This document shows positions 52,305-62,337 of a stretch of 64,000 nt of DNA, one piece after another. The stretch comes from UBA5078 sp040384465. Lineage in GTDB: Bacteria > Pseudomonadota > Gammaproteobacteria > Pseudomonadales > Pseudohongiellaceae. A program made the position numbers and the translations under genes. The stretch lies in assembly GCA_040384465.1 (NCBI GenBank), contig JAZKJF010000005.1, positions 124,001-188,000 of the forward strand. Reading direction: 5' to 3'. Position 1 is the stretch's first letter. Each line of letters begins with the position of its first letter. Below the pieces are notes generated by a model, which worked only from the letters and a program-made list of their open reading frames with translations, made no database searches and was not told the DNA's origin.

Positions 52305-52937
52305 ATGGGTGTGGTCGCTAAACGTTCTTCAATGACGTTCTATTCTGATGGTGCCAGTCAGTACAGTCATCGTGTCAGAATAGTGTTGGCCGAGAAAGGA
52401 GTGACCGTCGAGACAATAGACGTCGATCCGGACAGAAAGCCTGAGGACCTCGCGTCTCTCAACCCCTATAACAGTCTGCCGACGCTGGTTGATCGTGATC
52501 TGGTGTTGTATGAAGCCAACATCATGATGGAGTACCTGGATGAGCGTTTCCCTCATCCACCGCTGTTTCCTGTATATCCTGTTGCCAGGGCACAGAGTCG
52601 TCTCTGGATGTTCCGCATCCAGCGCGACTGGTGTGCCTTGGTCGATTTCATTATGGCAGGGAAGGGAAGTCCGGCGGAGCTGGACAAGGCTCGCAAAGAG
52701 TTGAAAGAGAGTCTGACGTCGATTGCTCCGATATTCTCTGAAAAACCCTACTTCATGAGCGACGAGTTCACCATCGTGGATTGTTGTGTAACACCAATTC
52801 TGTGGCGTTTGCCAGCGATGGGGATTGAACTCTCCGACTCCAAGGCTCTGCAGCCTTTGCTGGAGTACCGTGCACGTTTGTTTACACGTGATTCGGTCCG
52901 TGCCAGTTTGTCTGAGCAGGAAAGGGAAATGGTCTGA
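52305..52937 (+). CDS. sspA: Stringent starvation protein A
   Basis: The 210-residue protein has a glutathione-transferase fold (SHRVRIVLAEKGVTVE, NPYNSLPTLVDRDLVLYEANIMMEYLDERFPHP) and is RNA polymerase-associated in E. coli. It follows petBC by 47 nt, the usual gammaproteobacterial order. An internal ATG (MTFYSDG) is the alternative start. Confidence 0.95.
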   Translation: MGVVAKRSSMTFYSDGASQYSHRVRIVLAEKGVTVETIDVDPDRKPEDLASLNPYNSLPTLVDRDLVLYEANIMMEYLDERFPHPPLFPVYPVARAQSRLWMFRIQRDWCALVDFIMAGKGSPAELDKARKELKESLTSIAPIFSEKPYFMSDEFTIVDCCVTPILWRLPAMGIELSDSKALQPLLEYRARLFTRDSVRASLSEQEREMV

Positions 52938-53051
52938 CACTGTGCCATGCGGGCCATTGTCGCAAACGGCTTCAAGCTCGATAAGTTATCTGCAGGATGA
53001 CGGTATAGAGCAACAGTGTCCCGCAGGTGTTCATCCTTATTGGTACACAGC

Positions 53052-53471
53052 ATGACCATGACATCCAGTCGTCCCTACATTCTGCGAGCACTCTATGAGT
53101 GGATAGTGGAGAATGGCTGCACGCCCTACATCCTGGTGAATGCTTTTGGTCCAGGAGTGAGGGTGCCGCAGGAGCACGTCAAGGATGGACAGATTATCCT
53201 CAACATATCACCTTCAGCTGTACATGGATTACGTATCCTGGACGAAGCAATTGATTTCAGTGGCAGGTTTGCCGGGATTCCGACCCCGGTGTATGTGCCA
53301 GTTGGATCGGTGCTAGGAATCTATGCCCGGGAGAATGGGCAAGGCATGGTCTTCGAGCCGGAAAAGCCGCAACCACCAACTCCTCCAGCTGCACCGCAAC
53401 CGATTGGAACTGCCAGAAAGCCAGGCTCCAAAGAACCTGTAAAACGCCCATCCCTGCGCGTTGTCAAATAA
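53052..53471 (+). CDS. sspB: ClpXP protease adaptor SspB
   Basis: The 139-residue protein has the SspB core SRPYILRALYEWIVENGCTPYI and ILNISPSAVHGL, a flexible proline-rich linker (about 103-120) and a C-terminal ClpX-binding tail RPSLRVVK. It delivers ssrA-tagged proteins to ClpXP. The ATG at 53052 or the one two codons on is the start. Confidence 0.95.
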   Translation: MTMTSSRPYILRALYEWIVENGCTPYILVNAFGPGVRVPQEHVKDGQIILNISPSAVHGLRILDEAIDFSGRFAGIPTPVYVPVGSVLGIYARENGQGMVFEPEKPQPPTPPAAPQPIGTARKPGSKEPVKRPSLRVVK

Positions 53472-53494
53472 GCGTTGTGGTATTCAGATCAGGC

Positions 53495-53510
53495 CGCTCA
53501 CCTGTGAGCG
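53495..53510 (+). other. Hairpin between convergent sspB and dolP
   Basis: CGCTCAC and GTGAGCG form a perfect 7-bp stem with a 2-nt loop in the 66-bp gap between convergent genes. There is no T-run on either strand, so it is at best a weak two-way stop. Confidence 0.4.
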
Positions 53511-53537
53511 ACCTGTCCTCAATCACTCGCGCGCGCC

Positions 53538-54110
53538 TCAGATATAATCGAATACTTTAACGACCTTAGAGACACCGGCCACGTTTCTGGCCAGCAATGC
53601 TGCCGTGTCACCTTGCGCCTGCGAGATCATACCCATCAGATAAACAGTCCCGTTCTCGGTAATCACACGAATCTTGCTGGAGGGGACATTCTGGTTAGCT
53701 GCCATCTGCGTGCGTACTTTGGTGCTGATCCAGCTGTCGTTGGTACGTGACAACAGAGTGGTCTGTCCGGCGACTTCGAGTTCATTGTGCACACGCCGGA
53801 TTTGCGCGCTGGCTTCAGCGGCGATCTGACCGGCACGCACTTTCAGAGCCTCGGACTGCACTTGTCCTACGAGAAGTACAACACCATTGTGGCTGACCAC
53901 ATTAAAGTGGCTGTTCCGGAAGGCTGGTTCCATGGACTTCATGTTCACCGTGACTTTTGTTTCAATCGACTCGTCTTCGACAATCGTCCCGGCAGTTCGG
54001 ACCCCCGGATCTTCCTGAATTCCGTTCTCGTCTGTGGTAGCGACCAAAATGGATGTGCATCCAGTACTCGCAAGCAAAAGAGCAACAGCTATCAAACGAT
54101 ACATTTTCAC
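53538..54110 (-). CDS. dolP: BON-domain outer-membrane lipoprotein DolP (YraP)
   Basis: The 190-residue protein has a lipobox STGC (cysteine 18) and two BON domains (about 45-110 and 122-188; VVLLGGQ-like turn VVLLVGQVQ, and GTVYLMGMI). DolP binds anionic phospholipid and supports outer-membrane integrity. Its start overlaps the diaA stop by 4 nt. Confidence 0.92.
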   Translation of the reverse strand: MKMYRLIAVALLLASTGCTSILVATTDENGIQEDPGVRTAGTIVEDESIETKVTVNMKSMEPAFRNSHFNVVSHNGVVLLVGQVQSEALKVRAGQIAAEASAQIRRVHNELEVAGQTTLLSRTNDSWISTKVRTQMAANQNVPSSKIRVITENGTVYLMGMISQAQGDTAALLARNVAGVSKVVKVFDYI

Positions 54111-54703
54111 GATTCATCCTCTCCAAAAATTTGAATATCTATCAAATCACACAGACTGTGCAGAACCAGCAGGTGAACCTCTTGTATTCGTGCGACTGAC
54201 TGTGCTGGTACCCGTATCTCGACATCGCCCTCATTGAGTAGTTCGGCCATGTCTCCACCGTCTCTACCGGTTAAGGCTACTACACTTACACCGCGATCAT
54301 GACTTGCTTTAATAGCCTCTGAGGCATTTCTCGAATTGCCACTGGCAGAAATCGCCAGCAATACATCACCTTCCTGTGCCAGTACTCGCAACTGCTTCGA
54401 AAAAATTTCCTTGTAAGTGTAATCATTAGCGACGGCGGTCAGCGTCTGACAGTCTGCATTCAGTGCGATAGCAGGCAGTCCAGGGCGTTCGCGTTCATAA
54501 CGATTCAACAGCGTCGAAGCAAAGTATTGTGCCAGACCTCCAGACCCTGCCGTGCCGCAACACAGCACTTTTCTGCCCTGCAGCAATGCGCTGGTAATCA
54601 GCTCACTGGCTCTGACAATCGAGGGTGCCAGAACGGTCACGGCGCCTTGCTTGGTCGCAATGCTGTGATTGAAATGTTGAGTCACGCGCTGCTGAAAATC
54701 CAT
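54107..54703 (-). CDS. diaA: DnaA initiator-associating protein DiaA (SIS domain)
   Basis: The 198-residue SIS protein has VLCCGTAGSGGLAQYFAS, LAISASGNSRNASEAIK and a C-terminal VHLLVLHSLCDLID. It is related to GmhA, but the yraN-diaA-dolP context supports DiaA. DiaA helps DnaA assemble at oriC in E. coli. A role as phosphoheptose isomerase cannot be excluded from sequence alone. Confidence 0.88.
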   Translation of the reverse strand: MDFQQRVTQHFNHSIATKQGAVTVLAPSIVRASELITSALLQGRKVLCCGTAGSGGLAQYFASTLLNRYERERPGLPAIALNADCQTLTAVANDYTYKEIFSKQLRVLAQEGDVLLAISASGNSRNASEAIKASHDRGVSVVALTGRDGGDMAELLNEGDVEIRVPAQSVARIQEVHLLVLHSLCDLIDIQIFGEDES

Positions 54704-54747
54704 ACGGGCTGGCTACCTTCCTGCTGAAACTGGCAGCCATTTTACTT

Positions 54748-55131
54748 TCATCCAAGCTGAAAGGCACCTTGAATCCAGTCAAACTGCAGAGATTGACCGG
54801 ATTTTTCAGGAGAAATTCCCAGAATGTCGAAGCGACAAGGAATGCGATTGGTCAGATGCAATGCCTTCAGATAACTCTGTGCAGTTCGCCATAGCTTGCG
54901 CTGCTTACGCAGATCTACGCTCTCGACAGCTGATCCGAAAGCATTGGATTTGCGATAGCGAACTTCGACAAACACCAGTTCCTGTGCAGTGCGCATGATG
55001 AGATCGATTTCACCTAGCTTGCACCGATAGTTCATGCAGATCAGCTGCAGTCCTTGTTCCATTAGGTAGCTGGCTGCAATCTTTTCCTGCTGTTCGCCGA
55101 AAGCGCGAGGGCCGTGTGATGAAGGGGGCAT
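54748..55131 (-). CDS. yraN: UPF0102 nuclease-fold protein YraN
   Basis: The 127-residue protein has the family core GEQQEKIAASYL, NYRCKLGEIDLIM and LVFVEVRYRKSNAFG, a predicted PD-(D/E)xK-like fold (E, D, E and K/R in order). Its cellular role is unknown. It lies between lpoA and diaA, its usual place. Confidence 0.93.
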   Translation of the reverse strand: MPPSSHGPRAFGEQQEKIAASYLMEQGLQLICMNYRCKLGEIDLIMRTAQELVFVEVRYRKSNAFGSAVESVDLRKQRKLWRTAQSYLKALHLTNRIPCRFDILGISPEKSGQSLQFDWIQGAFQLG

Positions 55132-55197
55132 CAGGTCACTTCCATTGTGAGGCTGAGGGGATTTCTCTGTCTGCCAGTATAGCAGTGGTGCGGGGAA

Positions 55198-57081
55198 TCA
55201 GCGTGGCAGGATATTGGCTGTTCCATTGACGATCACAGCATTGCTGAGTTCTCTGTGAATACCGCCATCAGGTTTCATGGTCAGCAATCCAGTGGCACCG
55301 CTGATGCGCGTATAAGGGAACTGCCTTAGCTGCTCCAGGCGCAGATAGAGTCTGAAGCTGTCGACGCCCATCGCGCGTAACCTCTGAATCGGCCCTGATG
55401 CGACGGTCCAGATTTGGGTTGCACTCTGCTTGAGTGGGTCCTTGTCGTCGAGAATCCAAGGTGCGTCATTGAAAAGGATACCATTCAGATCGCGATTGGC
55501 TACGGGATTACCACCACCATCATAGATTGAAGGCATGGCATAGACAGGCACGTCACCGGCAAAATGAAACGATAACGTCGGCTTGATTTGACGACCTTCG
55601 GCAGGGTTGGCCAACAGGAAGATGAAGTCCACGTCCTGACGCCTTCTCGGAGTGAACTGTACGGTGCTGCGAGGAATAAGATTGCGAATGCTGGCCGCGC
55701 GAGCTTCACTGGCGTTGATACTGAAAAGCCTCTTAATCATCGGCGAATATTCATTCGCGCCACCAAAAGTGTCGACCGACACTATCTGCCCCCCGAGCGC
55801 GGTCCAATAGTTAATGAAAGAGTCCTGAATGCGTCGATAGTCTTCTCCTGTGGGTGTGAGAACCGCCGCATTGCGATGTCCTTCTTTCCAGGCGGTCTCG
55901 GCTGCCTGCATGATTTCATCCTCTGGAGCGAGTCCGAACTGGTAAAGGCCGACAGGGCTCTCTTCGCCAAGGTCACCATAATTCAGAGCGAGGGTAGGGA
56001 CTGGCATGGGACCAGTGGACCTCTGCATCGTGCGAACGGCCTCCTTGAGCAGAGGCCCAATCACCATGTCTACACCATCACTCACGGCCTGATCGTAGAG
56101 TCCCTGGACGTCGGTGCGAAAACTGGTGTCATAGATACGGACTTGTGGAACGTCATGACCTCGCGATATCGCATCATAGTAGGCACTGAGAAATCCTTCG
56201 CTGATGGCCTTGCCGAGAGGTTCCTGCATGGGCAGCATCAACGCAATTTCACGTGGACGCTGTTCCCAGAGGTCGTAAATGATGCTTAAACCGTCGGGCA
56301 AGCGTGGGGACGCGCGGTGTTGTGTCCAGGTGTTGCGCCATTGGTCGATGCTGCTCATCTGTGTCTGCAGATTGTACTGGTTCGAATTCACCAGACGGAG
56401 CAGCTCCAGCCAGCCGCGCAGCTCATAAGAGTCGACATTGTTGCCGGTAATATTCAGCGCGTTGGCCGGAGCGCTGGAGAGCACCTCCCAAATGGCATTG
56501 TTGTTAGCGTGTAGCTGATCCCCTTCCAGCAGCGGTGAAAGCTGGATTCGCTCGCGTATGGCCAGCAAATATTGCTCGGACTTGAACAGGCCTGTTGCGC
56601 GCAGTTGGCGCAGATTGATCTGCTGCTCTGGGGGCAGGTTGGCCATCGGTTCCAATGGGGCAGAATTCAGTATCTGCAAAGCAACTACCGGGTCGGCCTG
56701 CAACAACGCCAGTGAGGCTTGCGCAAAAGCGCCTCGAATCTGCTGAGCCTGGGGCAGTGCCTCGACCGATCGCAGTTCTGTCAGGGCGTCAGCCGCTTCG
56801 TCCAGTCGACCGGCTTGCAGCAACAGCTCGATAGCTTCCAGCAGATAGCCTTCCGCCTCCGGTGAACGGCTACTGCGCGCCAGTGACAGCAGGGCGTCGA
56901 TCGGACTGACGGGAGCTGCTTCGTCCGCTTGTTCAAACCTTGGTGTGGGTTGCTGCTGAGGCGCGGTAGTGGTACAGGATGCCAGCATCAGTATTAGAAA
57001 TACCGGGGCTGCGCGTTGCGCCAGCGCTGTCAAAGAGAGGCGTCGGGGTGAGCGTTTGAGCAACATTGGCTGGGATGACAT
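55198..57081 (-). CDS. lpoA: Penicillin-binding protein activator LpoA
   Basis: The 627-residue lipoprotein has a lipobox LASC (cysteine 36), an N-terminal TPR-like helical region (to about 260) and a C-terminal periplasmic-binding-protein-like domain (IALMLPMQEPLGKAI, VRIYDTSF, DMVIGPLLKEAV). LpoA activates PBP1A from the outer membrane. It is divergent from rsmI. Confidence 0.94.
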   Translation of the reverse strand: MSSQPMLLKRSPRRLSLTALAQRAAPVFLILMLASCTTTAPQQQPTPRFEQADEAAPVSPIDALLSLARSSRSPEAEGYLLEAIELLLQAGRLDEAADALTELRSVEALPQAQQIRGAFAQASLALLQADPVVALQILNSAPLEPMANLPPEQQINLRQLRATGLFKSEQYLLAIRERIQLSPLLEGDQLHANNNAIWEVLSSAPANALNITGNNVDSYELRGWLELLRLVNSNQYNLQTQMSSIDQWRNTWTQHRASPRLPDGLSIIYDLWEQRPREIALMLPMQEPLGKAISEGFLSAYYDAISRGHDVPQVRIYDTSFRTDVQGLYDQAVSDGVDMVIGPLLKEAVRTMQRSTGPMPVPTLALNYGDLGEESPVGLYQFGLAPEDEIMQAAETAWKEGHRNAAVLTPTGEDYRRIQDSFINYWTALGGQIVSVDTFGGANEYSPMIKRLFSINASEARAASIRNLIPRSTVQFTPRRRQDVDFIFLLANPAEGRQIKPTLSFHFAGDVPVYAMPSIYDGGGNPVANRDLNGILFNDAPWILDDKDPLKQSATQIWTVASGPIQRLRAMGVDSFRLYLRLEQLRQFPYTRISGATGLLTMKPDGGIHRELSNAVIVNGTANILPR

Positions 57082-57233
57082 GGCGACATGATCGGGCTGA
57101 GAAGCTTATTACAGATACCCGGCACGAGCAACGTCTCACGGGCATGCGTCGAGTCCGGTCGCTGTGTATACTGCCGACTCATCAGTATGACCCCTCGTCA
57201 GCCTCATCATCAGTTTCATCAGGAGTCCCTCCC

Positions 57234-58085
57234 ATGTCGGAAAGTGTTCAGCCCAAGGCGGCGCTTTATATTGTCGCCACGCCGATCGGGAATCTGGCTG
57301 ACATGACGGCTCGTGCCATCGAAGTACTGAAATCCGTGGATCTGATTGCCGCCGAGGATACTCGGCACAGCGGGCGCTTGTTGCAACATTTTGGGATTGG
57401 TACCCGGATGATGTCCTACCATGACTTCAGTGAGGATAGCCGTGTTGAGAGTCTCTTGCAGAAGCTGTCGAGTGGGTTATCGGTCGCATTGATTTCTGAT
57501 GCCGGGACGCCACTGATCTCCGATCCAGGCTATCGTCTGGTCGTGCGAGCACGGGAGGTTGGAATCACCGTAGTGCCGGTGCCGGGTGTCTGTGCATTGA
57601 CTACCGCTCTCAGTGTGGCCGGGCTGCCCAGTGATCGTTTCGTATTTGAAGGGTTTGTGCCTGCCAAACGTGCAGCCAGAATCAAACAGTTTGAAGAGTG
57701 GTTGCTGGAAACCCGGACTCTGATTTTTTACGAGTCACCGCACCGGATTCTGGAGAGTGTCGAAGACTTGTTGACAGTGTTTGGCCCCGAGCGGCACGTT
57801 GTGTTGTGTCGAGAGCTGACCAAGACTTTTGAGACTATTCATGGCGATAGTCTGGGCAATCTGTTGCCCTGGGTGCAGGGCGACGCTAATCAGCAGCGCG
57901 GCGAGTTTGTTGTGCTGATCAAGGGGGCCGAAGCCGTACTGCATGAGGAAGTCGATAGCGAGGCGTTACGAGTGCTGGGGATATTGCTGGAGGAGCTTTC
58001 GGTAAAGCAGGCAGCCGCGTTGGCTGCCCGCATTACCGGAGTGAAGAAGAATCTGCTTTATCAACGCGCTCTTCTGAAGGTCTAG
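57234..58085 (+). CDS. rsmI: 16S rRNA (cytidine-1402-2'-O)-methyltransferase RsmI
   Basis: The 283-residue protein is a tetrapyrrole-methylase-fold enzyme (VATPIGNLADMTARA, AAEDTRHSGRLLQHFGI, ISDAGTPLISDPGY). It methylates C1402 of 16S rRNA. The upstream frame is open, but the ATG at 57234, with AGGAG 9 nt before it, is the family start. It shares a divergent promoter region with lpoA. Confidence 0.96.
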   Translation: MSESVQPKAALYIVATPIGNLADMTARAIEVLKSVDLIAAEDTRHSGRLLQHFGIGTRMMSYHDFSEDSRVESLLQKLSSGLSVALISDAGTPLISDPGYRLVVRAREVGITVVPVPGVCALTTALSVAGLPSDRFVFEGFVPAKRAARIKQFEEWLLETRTLIFYESPHRILESVEDLLTVFGPERHVVLCRELTKTFETIHGDSLGNLLPWVQGDANQQRGEFVVLIKGAEAVLHEEVDSEALRVLGILLEELSVKQAAALAARITGVKKNLLYQRALLKV

Positions 58086-58106
58086 TCTTAACGTCAAACC
58101 CTAACG

Positions 58107-58457
58107 TCAGGGCTTCTTGACCCACTGGCCAGGGCTGGCTTCCACGAAGTTTCCGGCACGGGTATTTTCGAGAGCCCGCGTAAAGGCCAGTTTGGCCACA
58201 TCAGCGACGGCGATACCGTTCTCTTTGGCAATTTCTTCGTAACGTGCTCGTCGCTGCGCATTAACGCTCTCGACCAGAGCTGTCACGTCGGCTGGCACGT
58301 TGCTTTGCACGAGGCCGATGTAACCATCCTGTTTCTCGCCGATCTGACCAGCAGCCTTGGCTTCATCCAGTGTCGCCGCGAAAGCGCTGCTCATTCCCAT
58401 TAACACCAGCAACAAGCCGAAGCTGATAATTTTTCCGAATTTCTTTGCCAATCTCAT
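58107..58457 (-). CDS. ydbL: YdbL family periplasmic protein (DUF1318)
   Basis: The 116-residue protein has a signal peptide (cleavage near SSAFAAT) and the DUF1318 core TLDEAKAAGQIGEKQDGYIGLV and VNAQRRARYEEIAKENG. In E. coli ydbH-ynbE-ydbL are encoded together and serve phospholipid transport to the outer membrane; YdbL is thought to aid YdbH-YnbE assembly. It starts 14 nt after ynbE. Confidence 0.92.
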   Translation of the reverse strand: MRLAKKFGKIISFGLLLVLMGMSSAFAATLDEAKAAGQIGEKQDGYIGLVQSNVPADVTALVESVNAQRRARYEEIAKENGIAVADVAKLAFTRALENTRAGNFVEASPGQWVKKP

Positions 58458-58471
58458 GATCTTGTCTCCGC

Positions 58472-58663
58472 TTAGAATAAACCGCTGTCTTCGTCGAACA
58501 TGTCATCCAGTTCCCGTTCCACCTTGACCCGGATTTCGTGCTCGATGCGCACGTTCAGGTTGATGGTGATGGGCTCGTTGGGCATTGCGACCTGCACAGT
58601 GGGTGTGCAGGCCATGAGCCCTGTCAGGAGCGCAAACGCGAGGGTCGTGAGTCTGATCTGCAT
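58472..58663 (-). CDS. ynbE: YnbE-type small lipoprotein
   Basis: The 63-residue lipoprotein has a lipobox LMAC, then TPTVQVAMPNEPITINLNVR, typical of YnbE, and an acidic C terminus. YnbE is an outer-membrane partner of YdbH. The ATG at 58663 gives a proper signal sequence; an upstream ATG at 58687 would add eight polar residues. Confidence 0.9.
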   Translation of the reverse strand: MQIRLTTLAFALLTGLMACTPTVQVAMPNEPITINLNVRIEHEIRVKVERELDDMFDEDSGLF

Positions 58664-58816
58664 AGTGTTCTCTTTTGTGTCTGTCAAAGGAGCTGGCGAC
58701 TTGTCTGGTCGGCAAAGCCGTTTTCCTGTTCACCATGGTTTGCACTATAGCAGACCAAACTGAATCGGGACTGAATTTCATTTTGCAGATAATCAGAGGG
58801 ATAGATGGGGCAGCGA

Positions 58817-61459
58817 TCAACGACTCTGCAAAGCTCTTTCGAGTGCATCAGTGATAGAGCGGCTGGATTGCAGGCTTTGCAGTAGCGAGGGGATATTGTC
58901 GCTGATGTTCAGGTTCAAATTGATACGCTGTCCCTGATTCATGTCGGGATTGGCGCCCTGCAGTCGCACAGCGAGGTTCAGCTCTCCGCTGGGTTGGTAA
59001 TTCACGTCGGCTTCCAGCAGGTCGTATTGATAATTGCTGAGTGCCTGATTGACGAGATCAAGCGCTGCGTTGCCACTACTGCCTGTACCGCCAGACAGGT
59101 AACGGATGCTGCCTCCAGGAGCTTCCACATGCAAGGTACCGCCTGCTACTGATACAGCATTGTCGGCAATACGCACTGGCACGTTGCCACTGATGATGCC
59201 GCTGGCCTGTATGCCTTCGTAGGCGCCCATGTCCAGCAATGTACTCAGGTCGATGCGCTCCAATGTCAGGATGAAGTTGTTCTCCGCAGCGCCCCAGTCA
59301 TAGGCAAGGCCTTCCGACAGTAGCCTGCCATTGAAAAGAGTGGCTTGCAGGTCCTGCAGGTCGAGCGTTTGGTTGCGAGTGTCGACACCATAATTGAAAG
59401 CGATGTTCTCCACGGGCACGCCGGGGTTAACGCTGCCTATCCTGATCTGCTGTGTTTGTCTGCTGATGAAGTCGCGTGACTCAATCAGTTCGCCACTCAG
59501 TGTGGTCGTAAAATCGACTATCGCCGTGTTGGTATAGAAGCCGCTTAACTTGTCTGCGCTGAGCTGTATAGGGCCGGATACCAGGATTCCCGCAACATCA
59601 TCCATGCGTAGCTGCAGGTCGGCACTTGCCGCCACGCTTCCAGCAATGATGTCTGCCTCGAAGGGGAGGTCTTGAAACCAATACGCAAGGCCTTGCTGAT
59701 CAGGCCCAAACTGCAGCTGAGGAATTTCAGCGTGTATCTGTGCTGTGCCATTGTTCAGATCGATGTTGCTCTCTGCCGTGAGGATTTCGCGGTCGGCAAG
59801 GCGAAACCGACTGTTGGCGTGCAGGATATTGTTGCTCAGCTGGAGCTGTGCGGAGACTTCCGGCTTTCTTGCTTTGAAAGGGAGTTGGTCGCTGCCAATG
59901 GTTCTGGCATCGAGTTGCATACTCAGCTGCGGGAAGCTGTCTGGCAGAGCTGGCCAGCGTGCCATCAGGGCGCTCGCTTTGATGGAGGCGTGTCCGCTGT
60001 TGGTGCCGAAGCGCAGCATTGGCAGGAAAAGCTCTACGCCATTGCTGTCGATGAGGATGTCGCCTGCCGCATCGGTATGGATTGTCATGGCCTCTTGCAG
60101 CAGCAGGTTAACCTCTCCCAGCGTGAAGTCTGGGCCATTGATACTGGTGGCGCCGATGCGTGATCCTTGTGCGAGAATCGCCGTAGCAATGGAGCCGTCG
60201 AACTCCAGCGCGAGGCTGCCAACGGCGTCGAGGTTCTCAATGGTAATGTTTTCGTAAGTGACGGCAGGCAGATTCAGAAGCGACGAGAGCTGGAGCGAGC
60301 AGCGCATCGGCAGGGCGCAGTCTCCTGTGGCCTGCGTGATGGCGAGCGTCGCGACCTGAGTCGCTGTGCCTGTATGCAGCGTTGCCTGCACACTCTGACC
60401 AGCCGTTGTAAATGCCATGCCAATATTCTGGGTAGTATAGGTCCCGGAGATTGCCAAGGGTTCAGTGGCCTGCCATGTAATCGTGGTTTCACTGTCAGTG
60501 GGGATCGGTACTGTGCCGCGAACATGCGACCCTGCAAGGAGGGATAAAGTCATGTTGAAGGCTTGGTCATCGGGTGGTTGTGTGCGACCTTGTGCGGACG
60601 CAGAAAAATAGACAGTGCCCGCCAAGGTGCCCAGTGTCTCCGGTAGCAAATCCAGGCGCCGCAGCAACTGTTCCCCTGCCGCCAGCTGCAAAGAGCCAGA
60701 GCTGTCTGCCTGCAATTGCCCCTGATTTTCGTGCAGCGTCAACTCGCCTTCAAACACGGATTCTCCGCCGCTTGCAATATGCAGATTGCCAGTCATGGTT
60801 TGAGGTGGAAACGGGTGTCCCGGGAGTTGCTCATCCGGAATGAAATAGCTGGAGACGAACTGCTCATCATGCCAATTGAGCGCCAGATCAAGACGCATGT
60901 CGTCACGGCTGATTTGTGTAACAAACTCGCGGGCGTTGCGCGACACTCCCACTCTGACATTCTGCATGGCTCCAATCGCAAGGCTTTCGATGCTTAAAGT
61001 CTCCAGAGGCAGTGTCTGCAGCGTGCTGAGCCATTGTGCGATGTTGATTGCAGTGCTTGAGTCCTCGGTGCTGGTTACTGCCTGCGCTTCCGAGGGGAGG
61101 TTGAGTGTCAGATTTTCAATCTCGATTTTTCTCAACTGACCTTTCAATAATTGCGACGGTATATAGCTGACCTGAAGATTGGTGAGAGTGCTCTCCTTAT
61201 CGCTCGCTTTGACAGTATCAGAGCCGATGAATGCAAACGTGATGTTCGCAACATTGAGCGTATCGGAGCCAAGTTGCAAACCTTTCAATGAGCGTAGCTC
61301 TACACCCATTGGGAGCAGATATGGATTGGCGATTCGGACAATGAGAAAGCTCATCAAGAAATAAAGCAAAGCGCCGAACAGCATAACAAGCACCAAGAAA
61401 CCGACAAGAACTCGGTTCCATGTGCCTAAGCGTTTTTGAGGAATATTCGGCATGCTCAT
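58817..61459 (-). CDS. ydbH: YdbH, AsmA-like intermembrane phospholipid transport protein
   Basis: The protein of about 880 residues has one N-terminal membrane helix (VLVGFLVLVMLFGALLYFL) and a long beta-rich periplasmic part, as in AsmA-like bridge proteins. E. coli YdbH is also about 880 residues. The C-terminal region with GASINYG-like strands (SGNVPVRIADNAVSVAGGTL, then INLNLNISDNIPSLL) is typical. The frame is open to a GTG at 61585, but the ATG at 61459 fits the family length. It heads the ydbH-ynbE-ydbL operon. Confidence 0.92.
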   Translation of the reverse strand: MSMPNIPQKRLGTWNRVLVGFLVLVMLFGALLYFLMSFLIVRIANPYLLPMGVELRSLKGLQLGSDTLNVANITFAFIGSDTVKASDKESTLTNLQVSYIPSQLLKGQLRKIEIENLTLNLPSEAQAVTSTEDSSTAINIAQWLSTLQTLPLETLSIESLAIGAMQNVRVGVSRNAREFVTQISRDDMRLDLALNWHDEQFVSSYFIPDEQLPGHPFPPQTMTGNLHIASGGESVFEGELTLHENQGQLQADSSGSLQLAAGEQLLRRLDLLPETLGTLAGTVYFSASAQGRTQPPDDQAFNMTLSLLAGSHVRGTVPIPTDSETTITWQATEPLAISGTYTTQNIGMAFTTAGQSVQATLHTGTATQVATLAITQATGDCALPMRCSLQLSSLLNLPAVTYENITIENLDAVGSLALEFDGSIATAILAQGSRIGATSINGPDFTLGEVNLLLQEAMTIHTDAAGDILIDSNGVELFLPMLRFGTNSGHASIKASALMARWPALPDSFPQLSMQLDARTIGSDQLPFKARKPEVSAQLQLSNNILHANSRFRLADREILTAESNIDLNNGTAQIHAEIPQLQFGPDQQGLAYWFQDLPFEADIIAGSVAASADLQLRMDDVAGILVSGPIQLSADKLSGFYTNTAIVDFTTTLSGELIESRDFISRQTQQIRIGSVNPGVPVENIAFNYGVDTRNQTLDLQDLQATLFNGRLLSEGLAYDWGAAENNFILTLERIDLSTLLDMGAYEGIQASGIISGNVPVRIADNAVSVAGGTLHVEAPGGSIRYLSGGTGSSGNAALDLVNQALSNYQYDLLEADVNYQPSGELNLAVRLQGANPDMNQGQRINLNLNISDNIPSLLQSLQSSRSITDALERALQSR

Positions 61460-61628
61460 GCGGTTGGGTGTCCATGTCCTGTTTCTGAGCGTGGTTGGAG
61501 CGCGTCTGAGCGAGTGTGCCACAGTGCTTTTTTCATTGACAGCAGGGCTCACGGTGCGCGGCGGGGAGTGATTCCGGCCGCCCACAAAGTGCTTGTATAA
61601 AAGGGTGAGCTGGCTTAACCTGCGCCCC

Positions 61629-62007
<379 letters not shown>

Positions 62008-62247
62008 AGTTTTTCCTCGTCTTACCCTTCGTAATAAATCATCCAAACCCAAGAACTCTTAACAAACTACTTTAACAGTTTTGTTTAGCGTTCTGATATT
62101 CCTGTTTTTCCTGCTTGGCTCCCCGTGGTCTTGTCTTCTCTTTGCCTCGTAACCTCTCGATTTATATACGCATTTTTGCGTTAGACCGTCGTCAAAAGCG
62201 GCAATTTCCTATTGCAGATTGCAATTCGTATGCTAGAGTGTCGCAGA

Positions 62248-62292
62248 GTGGGAAAAGGTGGAAGATTCTGTAGAAAAGTGGGGAATTTGGAG
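62248..62292 (+). promoter_or_regulatory. MraZ-binding repeats upstream of mraZ
   Basis: GTGGGA (62248), GTGGAA (62258), a degenerate CTGTAG (62268) and GTGGGG (62278) recur at exact 10-bp steps, followed by TTGGAG (62287). MraZ is known to bind arrays of TGGG-type boxes with this spacing and to repress its own dcw operon. The array lies about 45-90 bp before the mraZ start. Confidence 0.8.
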
Positions 62293-62337
62293 TGAGCTGT
62301 CCCGCGACAGACACGCTAAACAACAGAGGATCGGCAG

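Noticed and set aside
61596..61601. TATAAA as the rnpB -10 box
   Set aside because: The start it would give is about 20 nt before the expected mature 5' end and no good -35 accompanies it; left as a remark only.
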